A stretch of 64,000 nt of DNA, taken from the NCBI RefSeq assembly GCF_029026145.1, contig NZ_CP119078.1:2704501-2768500 (forward strand), read 5' to 3'. The position numbers were made by a program, and so were the translations under genes. Shown in pieces: positions 1-9,600 of this stretch (positions within the stretch are counted from its first letter, which is position 1; the number at the start of each line of letters is the position of its first letter). The notes beneath the pieces are model-generated. The model was not told where the DNA came from, searched no databases, and was given only the letters and a program-made list of their open reading frames with translations. This DNA is from Legionella cardiaca. Lineage in GTDB: Bacteria > Pseudomonadota > Gammaproteobacteria > Legionellales > Legionellaceae.

Positions 1-79
1 ACTCTTCAACATTATTGACTAAGCCAAACATTTGTTCACAAGTAAACGGAACTATGCGTGCTTTTTTTACAATTGCCAT
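1..79 (-). CDS. ratA: RatA/COQ10-type START-domain protein, N-terminal fragment
   Basis: Only the first 26 codons lie in the window; the gene runs off the left edge. The translated start (MAIVKKARIVPFTCEQMFGL...NNVEE) matches the N-terminus of the RatA/COQ10 family of small START-fold proteins, which typically begin with a short strand followed by 'VP(Y/F)s.eqMy.LVnDVe'. Family members bind hydrophobic ligands such as ubiquinone; E. coli RatA was also described as a ribosome-association toxin. It starts 4 bases after the stop of the esterase gene, so the two are probably co-transcribed, with the ribosome-binding GGGG lying in the end of the upstream gene. The assignment rests on a short stretch. 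Confidence 0.6.
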   Translation of the reverse strand, partial: MAIVKKARIVPFTCEQMFGLVNNVEE

Positions 80-83
80 CAGA

Positions 84-737
84 TTACCCCTTCACTATCT
101 TAGTAAACCATGTTGAGAGATCATTAATTTCTTCAACACAAATCGCATGTTCCATTGGATAATCTTGTTGCGTTAAATTGTGATAGCCTTTTTCTGCAAG
201 CCAATCAATAGTTAATTTGCTCCAGGCTGGCAAAACAAGCGGATCATAAATGCCGAATCCAAGAAACATCGGTGTGCTCGTGGGTTGCACTGGCTTGCAT
301 TCCAATGCTAACGGCAAATAAGCAGATAGCGCGATGACACCAGCTAAGGGAAATTTTATGTTCAAGGCGGTATGCAACGCCATCGCCCCTCCCTGAGAAA
401 AACCGGCCAAAAATATTTTTTCGGAGGGCATTCCCTGTTCTATTTGTGTATGTATAACCTTAAGAATTTTCTCTTCTGAATCCAAAATGCCTTGACGATC
501 TTCTCTATTCGTAAATTTTAAATCAAAAATATCGTACCACGCACGCATAGACATGCCATTGTTAATAGTCACAGAGCGCACAGGGGCATCAAGAAAGACA
601 TGACGCACTGAAGCTCCGCCCAGCTTTAATTGGCCCGCAAGACCTGACATATCAGAAGCATCCGCACCTAAACCATGCATCCAAATCACACAAGCTTGTG
701 CCTGTTGTTGCGGTTCTTTAATGTAAGCGTTTAGCAC
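84..737 (-). CDS. Carboxylesterase/lysophospholipase-type alpha/beta hydrolase
   Basis: A 217-residue cytosolic alpha/beta hydrolase of the Abhydrolase_2 (carboxylesterase/acyl-protein thioesterase-like) family, full length for the family. Visible family motifs are the oxyanion region 'WMHGLGAD' (about residues 19-26), the nucleophile elbow GFSQGG with Ser114, the acid Asp165 in 'GIYDPLVLP', and the base His197 in 'PMEHAICVEE'. The complete triad predicts hydrolysis of short-chain esters or lysophospholipids. The substrate cannot be read from sequence. It lies upstream of the ratA-type gene with a 4-base gap, suggesting one transcript. The TTATC-rich stretch after 737 separates it from a divergently transcribed effector-like gene. 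Confidence 0.9.
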   Translation of the reverse strand: MLNAYIKEPQQQAQACVIWMHGLGADASDMSGLAGQLKLGGASVRHVFLDAPVRSVTINNGMSMRAWYDIFDLKFTNREDRQGILDSEEKILKVIHTQIEQGMPSEKIFLAGFSQGGAMALHTALNIKFPLAGVIALSAYLPLALECKPVQPTSTPMFLGFGIYDPLVLPAWSKLTIDWLAEKGYHNLTQQDYPMEHAICVEEINDLSTWFTKIVKG

Positions 738-897
738 CTTATCTCCAGCAAAAAAGTCAAATTATCACTAAAGCGTCAAACGATAGCAAGGTCGGCTTAT
801 TTAAATCATAATTCTTGCAAAACCTACCCCGGCATCCATAAATAGTTTTTTATTTTAGGATGCCTTCAAGAAAACCATCTTTTTCGCGCAAAGTGTC

Positions 898-915
898 TGT
901 GGTATAATCAATAAG
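898..915 (+). promoter_or_regulatory. Possible extended -10 promoter
   Basis: TATAAT at 903-908 is preceded by TG one base upstream (900-901), which is the extended -10 arrangement that needs little -35 sequence. No good -35 is visible 17 bases upstream. The predicted start of transcription near 915 would give a short leader before the ATG at 943. Inferred from motif only. Confidence 0.45.
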
Positions 916-942
916 ATTAACTCTTAGCTTTTACTAACACTA

Positions 943-2328
943 ATGTCAAAACCCATTCGTACATTTCTTTCTGGCTTGGCCAAAAAACCTGCTGATTACC
1001 AACTCACCGCCAATGATTGGTCGCAAATAATTTTTCTATATCAACAAGGCACAGAAGAAAACCAGGATTATCTTGTGCAAGGCTTGTCTCAGCAAATTTT
1101 TGTTACAGCGACGGAAATCCATGAATGTATTATCACTTCTGCAACTATAGACGTTATTAATCAAAAGCAAGCTGATGCACAAAATGAAGTGCTCAACAAT
1201 TTTTCTGCACGTTGCCAGCGTATTTTTCCTCAAATCGGGCAAATTAACCTAAACCGTAGCGAATGGCTTGAATTAGCACGTCGTTTTAATAGACAAGGTA
1301 TTAGTCGTATAACAAGTGCCTTTCTCTTTACTCATTTAGCTGTGATTAAACATTGTGATTACAGTGACTTAGTAAACCAGACTGACACCAGGCCTTCTCG
1401 CACAGCAAAAAGGGCCGCCTTACCTAAAGACCCGCCTACCACAAAACGTCGAAAATACCGCGAAACATTCGATGATAATACACCGAACACTTTAATTATC
1501 TCTGATGAGTCTGATCCCAAATTACATTCACCACTTAAGGAAAAAGGAGTAAGAGTCACCACATTAACTCCGGCAACTCCCGAAAAAGAATACAGCCATG
1601 TATGTCGCACACCTGGAAAACATAAAGTCCGCAAAATCTTCTCACATGAGGTTAATGGCTCCGTTACGAGCTTTTTTAAGCCTAAAACGCCTTCACCGCA
1701 GAAAATTGAGGTAAAGGGCAATGAGAAACATATTAGAAAAAAAATGCCCAAACTTGTGTTTGTGCGTCACGAGGAGCCCATTTATTTTCAGGCCACCCTC
1801 GAGAAACTGGAACAACGCAAAAGTTCTCACCGCCGGGTTGGACAAAACCAATTAACCGGCGCGAGCTGTCAATCCGTGTTTGCAGCTTGCAACGAAAATA
1901 TTGTTGTGACTAGCCGCGGTAGTAAATACCATTGGTCTCATCTCATTGCTTTTTTTCTAGGGGGCGAGCAAAGTATAGAAAACCTCGTTCCAGCCACCGC
2001 AGCTTCAAATTACAATATTCTAGAGGCTGTCGAGCAATTTATTGCTAAAAAATTAACTGAAAACAATGTGGATTTCATTGAGATCAAGGTAGAACCTACT
2101 TATGTAGACAGAACCAATATTCCTGGTCAATTAGTATTTACTTTAGATTGGCAAGAGGCAGGGAAAAATCATACCGAAATAATGTATATTAATCCTCGCT
2201 CTCATGAAAGAATCACCAGGCCTATGCTTAAAACCTTCGACTTTATTAGAACAGTCAGCTTTGCTGAGGATGAAGAGCCTGAAGACGATATGAATATTAC
2301 ACGCGCATCCTCCCCTTACATATTCTAG
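943..2328 (+). CDS. Putative effector with non-specific nuclease-like domain and nuclear-targeting motifs
   Basis: I do not recognise this 461-residue protein as a named family member. Residues 1-145 are a helical N-terminal region. Residues 150-270 are basic and proline/serine-rich. They contain a bipartite-NLS-like stretch (KR at 156-157, KRRK at 168-171), an acidic-flanked hydrophobic patch LIISDESD (184-191) that resembles a phosphorylatable SUMO-interacting motif, and SVTSFFKPK (240-248) that resembles a PCNA-interacting box with Asn238 in place of the usual Gln. Residues 305-365 look like the core of a His-metal endonuclease of the DNA/RNA non-specific type: YHWSHLIAFFLGG (329-341), ENLVP (346-350), Asn356 and Glu361. 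The C-terminus is acidic (AEDEEPEDDM), as in many Dot/Icm substrates. Together these suggest a secreted nuclease aimed at the host nucleus, but function and secretion are inference. Confidence 0.55.
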   Translation: MSKPIRTFLSGLAKKPADYQLTANDWSQIIFLYQQGTEENQDYLVQGLSQQIFVTATEIHECIITSATIDVINQKQADAQNEVLNNFSARCQRIFPQIGQINLNRSEWLELARRFNRQGISRITSAFLFTHLAVIKHCDYSDLVNQTDTRPSRTAKRAALPKDPPTTKRRKYRETFDDNTPNTLIISDESDPKLHSPLKEKGVRVTTLTPATPEKEYSHVCRTPGKHKVRKIFSHEVNGSVTSFFKPKTPSPQKIEVKGNEKHIRKKMPKLVFVRHEEPIYFQATLEKLEQRKSSHRRVGQNQLTGASCQSVFAACNENIVVTSRGSKYHWSHLIAFFLGGEQSIENLVPATAASNYNILEAVEQFIAKKLTENNVDFIEIKVEPTYVDRTNIPGQLVFTLDWQEAGKNHTEIMYINPRSHERITRPMLKTFDFIRTVSFAEDEEPEDDMNITRASSPYIF

Positions 2329-2504
2329 GCGTATTAATTCTATATGCCCCCAAAGATCTTTAATTTGCGGGGCATTAAAAAAATTTATTTTACCTCATGG
2401 CCACTAACTGAAAGCGAGCATCGTCCTGGCAGGTAGCAATTTTTTTGATAGCGGTTTTCAAGCAGATTACATATACTTAATAATTTGCGACAAACCATTA
2501 GTAT

Positions 2505-2627
2505 ATGCGTATCTTCATTATAATATGTATGACTGTATTGACTTTATCAGCTTGCGGACAAAAAGGACCTCTTTATTTGCCACAACCTGAACAACAGCAA
2601 CAACATCCAAATACAGCAAATAAATGA
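2505..2627 (+). CDS. lptM: LptM (YifL)-type small outer-membrane lipoprotein
   Basis: A 40-residue ORF too short for most gene callers: hydrophobic signal MRIFIIICMTVLTLSAC, with Cys17 as the lipidated residue of the lipobox (LSAC), followed by GQKGPLYLP, the hallmark of the YifL/LptM family, then a Gln-rich tail. In E. coli LptM assists oxidative maturation of the LptD LPS translocon. Its position immediately upstream of dapF is the conserved gammaproteobacterial order, which strongly supports the call. The stop is 7 bases before the preferred dapF ATG. Confidence 0.85.
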   Translation: MRIFIIICMTVLTLSACGQKGPLYLPQPEQQQQHPNTANK

Positions 2628-2634
2628 GTTGGAA

Positions 2635-3468
2635 ATGACTATCCGATTTACAAAAATGCATGGGTTAGGCAATGATTTTATCGTTATCGATGCTGTCCGC
2701 CAGTCCCTGAATTTACAGCCCACCCAAATTATTGAGCTAGCTAAACGGGATACGGGTATTGGCTTTGATCAGTGCCTGGTTGTCGAACCCAGCCATGAGG
2801 AAAACATTGATTTTTTTTATCGTATTTTTAATGCTGATGGTCACGAAGTAGGACAATGTGGCAATGGTGCTCGTTGCCTTGCCCGTTTTGTTTTTCATTA
2901 TGGCTTAACAGATAAGAAATTGATTTCTGTGGCTACCTGTACGACTAAAATGCAACTAAAAATCAATGCCGATGAGACTGTGACAGTCGATATGGGTTTA
3001 CCTAAACTCAATCCCAACGATATTCCTTTGCACGCTGAAAATCGTGCCACGTTTTACGCATTACCATTGAAAAATGGATCTTCACACATGGTGCACGCTA
3101 TTAGTGTCGGCAATCCCCATGCCATTACGGTTGTTAACGAACTTAATACCATTGATATTGCTAACCTTGGTAAACAAATTAGTGAGCATGAATTATTTCC
3201 TGAGCAAACCAATGCGGGCTTTATGCAGATAATTGATAAAACGCATATAAGTCTGCGAGTTTATGAGCGCGGTTGTGGAGAAACGAGAGCATGCGGCAGC
3301 GGTGCTGTAGCAGCAGCAGCCATTGGTCGCCTTTATCACCAGCTTGAATCAAGCATCCGTGTTAATTTACCGGGTGGCAACTTGATCGTTGAATGGCCGG
3401 ACGTCACTGGCTCAATTTACTTAAAAGGTCCCGCAACATTTGTCTATGAGGGAGTTTTAATGCCATGA
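2635..3468 (+). CDS. dapF: Diaminopimelate epimerase
   Basis: Converts LL- to meso-diaminopimelate in the lysine and peptidoglycan pathway. Family hallmarks are all present: N-terminal 'FTKMHGLGNDFIVID', the first catalytic cysteine in QCGNGARC (Cys75 from this start) and the second in GETRACGSGA (Cys220). Length, about 277 residues, equals that of E. coli DapF. A TTG six bases upstream (2629) is in frame, but the ATG at 2635 aligns with the start of characterised homologues and is chosen. The gene follows lptM and overlaps trkA by four bases (ATGA), so lptM-dapF-trkA-trkH is probably one transcription unit. Confidence 0.97.
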   Translation: MTIRFTKMHGLGNDFIVIDAVRQSLNLQPTQIIELAKRDTGIGFDQCLVVEPSHEENIDFFYRIFNADGHEVGQCGNGARCLARFVFHYGLTDKKLISVATCTTKMQLKINADETVTVDMGLPKLNPNDIPLHAENRATFYALPLKNGSSHMVHAISVGNPHAITVVNELNTIDIANLGKQISEHELFPEQTNAGFMQIIDKTHISLRVYERGCGETRACGSGAVAAAAIGRLYHQLESSIRVNLPGGNLIVEWPDVTGSIYLKGPATFVYEGVLMP

Positions 3469-4841
3469 GAATAGTCATTCTAGGCGCAGGCCAAGTAGGC
3501 GGCACTCTGGCACGTAATCTCGCTCGGGAAGACAATGACATTACTTTAGTTGATTTAAACGAAGACCGTTTAAAAGAATTGCAACATCGACTTGATATTC
3601 GCACGATCTATGGTTCCGCAGCGCATCCTAATATTTTGATCGAAGCAGGAATTGAACAGGCAGATATGCTCATTGCAGTCACCAACAGTGACGAAATTAA
3701 TATGATGGGCTGTCAGATTGCGTACAGTTTATTTCGTACGCCAACAAAGATTGCCAGAATTCGCTCCCCCGACTACTATGAATACCCACAATTATTCTGT
3801 AATGACCATGTTCCCGTTGATGTTTGTATTAGTCCAGAAAAGTTAGTTACTGAACACATTGAAAACCTCATTGATTATCCTGGCGTAACTCAATTACTTG
3901 AATTTGCAGAGGGACAGGCGTTACTTGCAACCATTAAGCCACAACCTGGTGGTGTCATGGTTGGCCAAACTATTCAACAACTTTATGAATACCTGAATCC
4001 TATCGAAGCTCGAGTTGTTGCTATTTTTCGCGATAAAACTGCCATTGAACCTAATGAACATTGTGAAATCATGATTGGTGATGCCGTTCTTTTTATTGCA
4101 TCGCCTCAGGCTATCCAACAGGTATTAATTGCCCTGGGACGTTATACACATCCAAACCGCCGTATTATGATTGCCGGCGGCGGTCATATTGGTTCTAAAC
4201 TAGCTCAAACGCTTGAAACCAAATATCGTATCAAAGTAATCGACCGTAATTTGTCACGAGCGAGCGACCTTGCTGCGCAATTACACAAGGGCACCGTGTT
4301 ACAAGGTGATATTGCTGATCGCGATCTACTCCTCAATGAAAATATTGAATTTACCGATGTTTTTTGTGCCGTCACCAATGATGACGAAGCCAATATTATG
4401 TCTTGTCTGCAAGCAAAACGCTTAGGCGCTCGACACGCAATTGCACTGGTTAATCGCAATGCCTACGTAGAGTTAATTGAGGACAGCACCATTGATCATG
4501 CAATTTCTCCGCAATTAATTACTATTGGAAGCATTTTAACCAAACTACGCCGCGGAAATATGGTAAGAGTTCATCGCTTACAAAATGATGAAGCAGAAGC
4601 CATTGAATTAATCACACATGGTGATAAGCTCACCTCACAAGTTGTTGGGCGGCCGTTATCACAAATTGAATTACCTCCAAGTAGTTTTATAACGGCTGTA
4701 ATGAGAGAAGAAAAATTACTTATGCCACACCCGAATCTAGTGATTGAATCTGGGGATCATGTAATATTGCTACTACTAAAACGGCGCTACGTTCGTCAAA
4801 TTGAATCGCTATTCCAAGTCAGCTTGACTTTTATGAGCTAA
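3465..4841 (+). CDS. trkA: Trk potassium uptake regulatory subunit TrkA
   Basis: A 458-residue peripheral membrane protein that binds NAD(H) and gates the TrkH channel. It has the full-length duplicated layout: RCK/TrkA-N domain 1 starting with a Rossmann GAGQVGG loop at residues 7-13 and acidic strand end 'LVDLNEDR', a TrkA-C domain around 140-220, then a second Rossmann domain (IAGGGHIGSKLA, around residue 230) and a second TrkA-C domain ending near 455. The start codon overlaps the dapF stop by four bases, and trkH follows after three bases, so subunits are translationally coupled. Confidence 0.97.
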   Translation: MRIVILGAGQVGGTLARNLAREDNDITLVDLNEDRLKELQHRLDIRTIYGSAAHPNILIEAGIEQADMLIAVTNSDEINMMGCQIAYSLFRTPTKIARIRSPDYYEYPQLFCNDHVPVDVCISPEKLVTEHIENLIDYPGVTQLLEFAEGQALLATIKPQPGGVMVGQTIQQLYEYLNPIEARVVAIFRDKTAIEPNEHCEIMIGDAVLFIASPQAIQQVLIALGRYTHPNRRIMIAGGGHIGSKLAQTLETKYRIKVIDRNLSRASDLAAQLHKGTVLQGDIADRDLLLNENIEFTDVFCAVTNDDEANIMSCLQAKRLGARHAIALVNRNAYVELIEDSTIDHAISPQLITIGSILTKLRRGNMVRVHRLQNDEAEAIELITHGDKLTSQVVGRPLSQIELPPSSFITAVMREEKLLMPHPNLVIESGDHVILLLLKRRYVRQIESLFQVSLTFMS

Positions 4842-4844
4842 GCC

Positions 4845-6299
4845 ATGCAAATCAAGACTATCCTACGTCTTTTAGGTCTACTTTTAATGATGTTTAGCGT
4901 GAGCATGCTGACTCCGCTTATTATCAATGTAATTTTTCATGAGCAATTTTGGCTTCCTTTTGTTGCAGCCTTTAGCTGTACTTTTACGACCGGGGCCATA
5001 TTGTGGCTTAGCTTTAGAAAACAACATCATGAACTTAAGATTCGTGATGGCTTTCTTATTGTTGTTCTCTTTTGGTTTGTTCTGTGCTTTTATGCATCTT
5101 TACCTTTTATTTTTGCCATCAAACATCACAATCACAGTATGACCGATGCATTATTTGAATCGGTATCGGGATTCACGACTACTGGTGCGAGCATTATCAG
5201 GCATATCGAGGGACTGCCGCACGCGGTGTTATTTTATCGTCAACAGTTGCAGTTTTTAGGCGGGATGGGAATTGTTGTCCTGGCCGTGGCTATTTTACCA
5301 ATGTTAGGCGTCGGGGGAATGCAGCTTTTTAGAGCCGAAACGCCAGGCCCTATGAAGGATAGCAAGTTGACCCCGCGTATTGCTCAAACAGCAAAAGCGC
5401 TGTGGTCACTTTATTTGTTGTTAACACTACTTTGTGGAGTTTGTTATTGGGCTGCAGGCATGGATTGGTTCGATGCCTTGGGAGAAAGTTTTGCGACAGT
5501 TTCAACGGGTGGCTTTTCCATGCATGATACAAGCTTTGCCTACTATCATAGCGATACGATTGAATTGATTGCCTGTTTTTTTATGCTCTTAGGAGGGACC
5601 AATTTTGCCTTGCATTTTTTAGCATTCAAAAAAAGAAGTTTAATTCATTATTGGCATGATGAAGAATTTCGTTTTTATTTAGCTTTTCTCTTTGGAGCTA
5701 GTTTACTGATTACGATCAGCTTAATTATTTATGGTTTTTTTGAAGCGAACCATCATGCATTGATTAAAAGCTTATTTAATGTTATTTCATTAGCCACAAC
5801 AACAGGATTTATGTCAGCGCCTTTTAGTACCTGGCCGACCTATGTTCCTGTCCTGCTTATGTTATTAGCTATCATTGGTGGATGTGCTGCATCAACAAGT
5901 GGTGGGGTAAAAGTTATTCGCGCACTTCTAATTTATAAACAAAGCAAGCGCGAAATGGTGCGCTTACTTCATCCGCATGCTCTAATACCTATTAAATTTG
6001 GTAAGCATAGTTTGTCAGAGCCTGTTTTAGAATCCATGTGGGGTTTTCTTTCGGTGTTCATTGCTCTGTTTCTAAGTTTAATGATTTTGTTTATGGCCTT
6101 TGGCAATGATTTTATTACTTCTTTTTCTGCAATTAGTGCTTCTCTTGCTAATGCTGGTGCCGGCCTTGGAACTATCAGTGAAAATTTTGCTGATCTTAAT
6201 CAAGCTAGTAAATGGCTATTAATTTTTTCAATGTTAGCCGGCAGATTGGAAATATTTTCTCTACTCATTCTTCTTTCACCTCATTTTTGGCAAAAATAA
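4845..6299 (+). CDS. trkH: Trk potassium transporter membrane subunit TrkH
   Basis: A 484-residue inner-membrane protein of the TrkH/KtrB superfamily, close to E. coli TrkH/TrkG in length. The four pore-loop filter segments can be read in order: TTTGAS (about residues 111-116), VSTGGFS (about 220), TTTGFMS (about 325) and NAGAGLGT (about 435), each with the filter glycine. Long hydrophobic segments separate them. It lies three bases after trkA, giving a complete Trk uptake pair. The last codons are followed by a non-coding stretch with the MITE-like repeat. Confidence 0.97.
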   Translation: MQIKTILRLLGLLLMMFSVSMLTPLIINVIFHEQFWLPFVAAFSCTFTTGAILWLSFRKQHHELKIRDGFLIVVLFWFVLCFYASLPFIFAIKHHNHSMTDALFESVSGFTTTGASIIRHIEGLPHAVLFYRQQLQFLGGMGIVVLAVAILPMLGVGGMQLFRAETPGPMKDSKLTPRIAQTAKALWSLYLLLTLLCGVCYWAAGMDWFDALGESFATVSTGGFSMHDTSFAYYHSDTIELIACFFMLLGGTNFALHFLAFKKRSLIHYWHDEEFRFYLAFLFGASLLITISLIIYGFFEANHHALIKSLFNVISLATTTGFMSAPFSTWPTYVPVLLMLLAIIGGCAASTSGGVKVIRALLIYKQSKREMVRLLHPHALIPIKFGKHSLSEPVLESMWGFLSVFIALFLSLMILFMAFGNDFITSFSAISASLANAGAGLGTISENFADLNQASKWLLIFSMLAGRLEIFSLLILLSPHFWQK

Positions 6300-6434
6300 C
6301 ACAGATATTGAAATTTTTTTTCAAGTCGTTATGCTGAAATATCCAGAGATTTGGATTCATCTCACTTACACTCAACTTTAAGTTTGCGCTTAAGACTTAT
6401 TTTCTGAGGTAAATTTAGATTTACTTAGAATATT

Positions 6435-6559
6435 AGAGTTCTTGCATAACCGGTAATTTTTGCTTTAGTGCAAGGCAAAATTGCTTCGAGGAGTGACGTT
6501 TCCATTGGGTAGATGAACACCAGAGAGCGGTTGCGACGTAAAGTAAATGCAGGAACTCT
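6435..6559. repeat. MITE-like repeat with terminal inverted repeats
   Basis: The gap between trkH and the giant gene contains a 125-base element bounded by AGAGTTCTTGCAT (6435-6447) and ATGCAGGAACTCT (6547-6559), which are inverted copies with one mismatch in 13. It has no coding capacity. Its base composition, with GAGGAGTGACG and GAGAGCGG segments, is more GC-rich than the flanks. It could be a non-autonomous miniature transposable element or an intergenic repeat. No second copy was seen in this window. Confidence 0.5.
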
Positions 6560-6618
6560 GGAGAGGAAAGGAAGTCCTACATCAAAGTCATTAAATTCTT
6601 AAGGATAAGGAATTGGCT

Positions 6619-9600
6619 ATGAGCAATTTTATATCAGCATTTCTAGCAAAGATTGATCTTAATACCGCACGAGATCTGTTTATTCAAGAAAAGCCTGATT
6701 ATTCCACCTTACTCCTACTAATTGACAAACTTGCCACGCAGGGGGATTACGATAAATTTGCCATTCTCCTGGCATTACTCAATGAAAACTCCGCCACTGA
6801 AAATAATACACAACTGAAAGCCACAATCCTCTTACAAATACTAATGGACGCTTTAGCACATTCCAATAAAGTCAAAATCAGCCAGACAATACAGAGTTTA
6901 ACTGAGCTTATAGACGTCAAAGCTCAAAATCTTTGGCAGGATATTTTATCCAGGCTAATTTCCTGGATTGAAAAGCACAACCAAAATGATGATATTTTAA
7001 TTTTGTTACAACATCTCCCCCTCGCTCAACGAGAACGATTATATGAGCGTCTTTTAGAATCAGTCGATGGTAATCCTCCCTGGTTATCACCTTTAACCAA
7101 TTATGTGATTAGCAATCGTACCAGTAACGGTATCAATAAGACACTTAATCTTCATTTTAGTAAACTTGCTAGCAGTATCCTGCTTTCCCCAACGATTTGC
7201 GACGAGAACATTGGCTACTTAAGCTTAACACTTTCCACAGAGCAGTTAGTTAGCCTTATTTTTCAATTACGAGCCATTGCCGCGACCTACGTATCGACAA
7301 CAACAGAAAAGCAGCATCAACGGTTTATTGAGCACCGCCAAACTTATTTAAGTAAATATGAAGCACTGGTCGCTGCTTTGACTGTGCGCGCCACGAGTTC
7401 ACAGGCTGAATACGAGCAACTCATTCATGGCAACAGCGAACTTGCTAATATTTTGCTGATTAAGCGACTTAAAATTCAAACAACAGCCAATCAACAAAAA
7501 GAATTAATCAATGAATTTTTAAAAAATAGCGACAAATACGATTTACATGATCCACTTTTTAAGGCAGCCATCACCGATTCTTTATTAACGGTTTTTAAGG
7601 ATTTATCCAAAAGTGATTTATCCAGCTACTTTAAAAAATACTATTCCGACCATATCCACAAAAATCTGATAGAAGCGAGTCGTTTTCTTGACCTCTTTTT
7701 TGATAAATGTCATGACAAAACCAAGGTACTTCGCTGCATTGATGATATTGATGACAGTGACAACACCGTTACTATTAACTTTATTACGACCAGTAAAGCT
7801 CAGGATAATGAGTTAACTGAAGACTGCTTAAAGCGATTAAACGAACAACAATTAATTAGTCTTTGTGGGCATATCATGGCACTACGTCATCTTATGCAAC
7901 ATGACACTGAACCATTATCTGCCATCTATTATCGCGTATTAACTAAAAAAATAAGAATGTCACCGCTTGCGGTACAGCATCTTAACGATTTCGCTAGACT
8001 TATTAAGATATTTCCTGATGAAATCACAGAGGATGCTATCAAACAGATTTTTGCTAATTTTAGCGATAATGTGCAACTTCGCTACCAATGGTTGCATGCG
8101 CTACTCATAGCAGAAATAAATAAATCGATGCTTTTAACATCCTGTCAGGAGCTATTTAAAGCATTAAAAACTACTGAACAATTAGCACTACTCAAATTTT
8201 TCACCAGTGATGATCTTTTAGCTCTTTATTTGCATATGCTGCGCCATAATGCTACGGAAGAAAACTTTCATTGCTTTGTTACCTTATTGCAGGAATCCGA
8301 TAAACAATCGTTACTTCTATTCATGCTATTAAACACTCCCCTGTTTAACAAATCGCTTCTTGATCAATTACTGCCTTTTATTGACGACAGAAACTTAATT
8401 ACCGTGATTGAGCAATTACTCGAAAAGATCAGCGTTAATCACGACTACAAAATAACGCTTGAGCAACTTTTGCAACATTTTAGTCAGCGACTGCAATCTA
8501 CAGCTAATAAGCAAGCCCCTATTCATCAATGGGTAAATTGCTTAGGCTCCAGCAAAATAGCCACCTATTTACTGGAAAGCCCCACCTGTTTCCAAATTTT
8601 GAGCTCACGTTCTTCGTTATTTCAAGATTTCACACCGACATTATTGCAAGGTTATTTAGTGAATAGTGCAGCAGCCGATCTTAAACTAAGAGCCAATCGT
8701 ATTTTAAATTTGCTCCTCCTCACCCCCGATACAGCAGAAAATATTGCTCTTCGCTTACTAAGCCAATTCCATATGACCCCAAAGAAACTGCAAACCTTAT
8801 TTATGAACCTTGAGTCCGCTCAAGAAAGTTTAGATAACCAAGGCAAACAAAATTATGCCAGCTTAAAATTAGCATGTTGGAATTTGTTAAAGGGAAAATC
8901 AGGCACAGCCAATTCTTATGATGATAAACTTTCCATTACTTTTCTAACAACGCAACTCACTCAAGCGCATTGCTTCGATCCCCTTTTAGCAAAACTTGCC
9001 ATTAATATATGCCAAAGTGAAGATGCCCACCTGAGCGCACAATATTTGGTGCAAATAGAAACAACTGCATTAGAACAAATCACGCCGCAAGCCTTAGCAA
9101 CCATCCTGACTAAATCAACACAGGATACAACCAAAAGTAATTGGCAAAAAGTAGCCTATTATTTAAGAGATAGTGATACATCTAGAAATTTAATTCTTGT
9201 TAGGAATGTAATTGCGCAAGTTAAAAGTTACCATGATAATCCTGTTTTAACTGAACAAGCCCTGGATTTTATTCTTGGCTTGGAGCAATTCGAAAAATTA
9301 CTCCCATTACTTAAGGAAGAAGAATTACAATGGCTTGTAAATGAGAGTCGTCCGAAGTACTTAATTGAAAAATTTCCTTCATGGCTACAATTATTGTTGG
9401 CAGAAATACCCTTTACTGAATTAAATTACAGTTCTTTGCTTGCCCAACTACCCCCAGACTCATCGCTTCTTGAATCAATCTATCAATGTCCAGAATTACA
9501 AGCTCATCTACATTCAATCTTTATTCAGTTAATGCAAAAAACAACAAATCCAGCACATTTTATAGCGCTGTTTCAGCAATTAGCCAAAGAATCTAATGAA

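Noticed and set aside
1359-1751. 130-codon minus frame opposite the effector gene
   Set aside because: It lies entirely inside a longer, well supported gene and has no independent motif.
2629-2634. TTG as the dapF start
   Set aside because: The ATG at 2635 aligns with homologous starts; the TTG would add two residues only.
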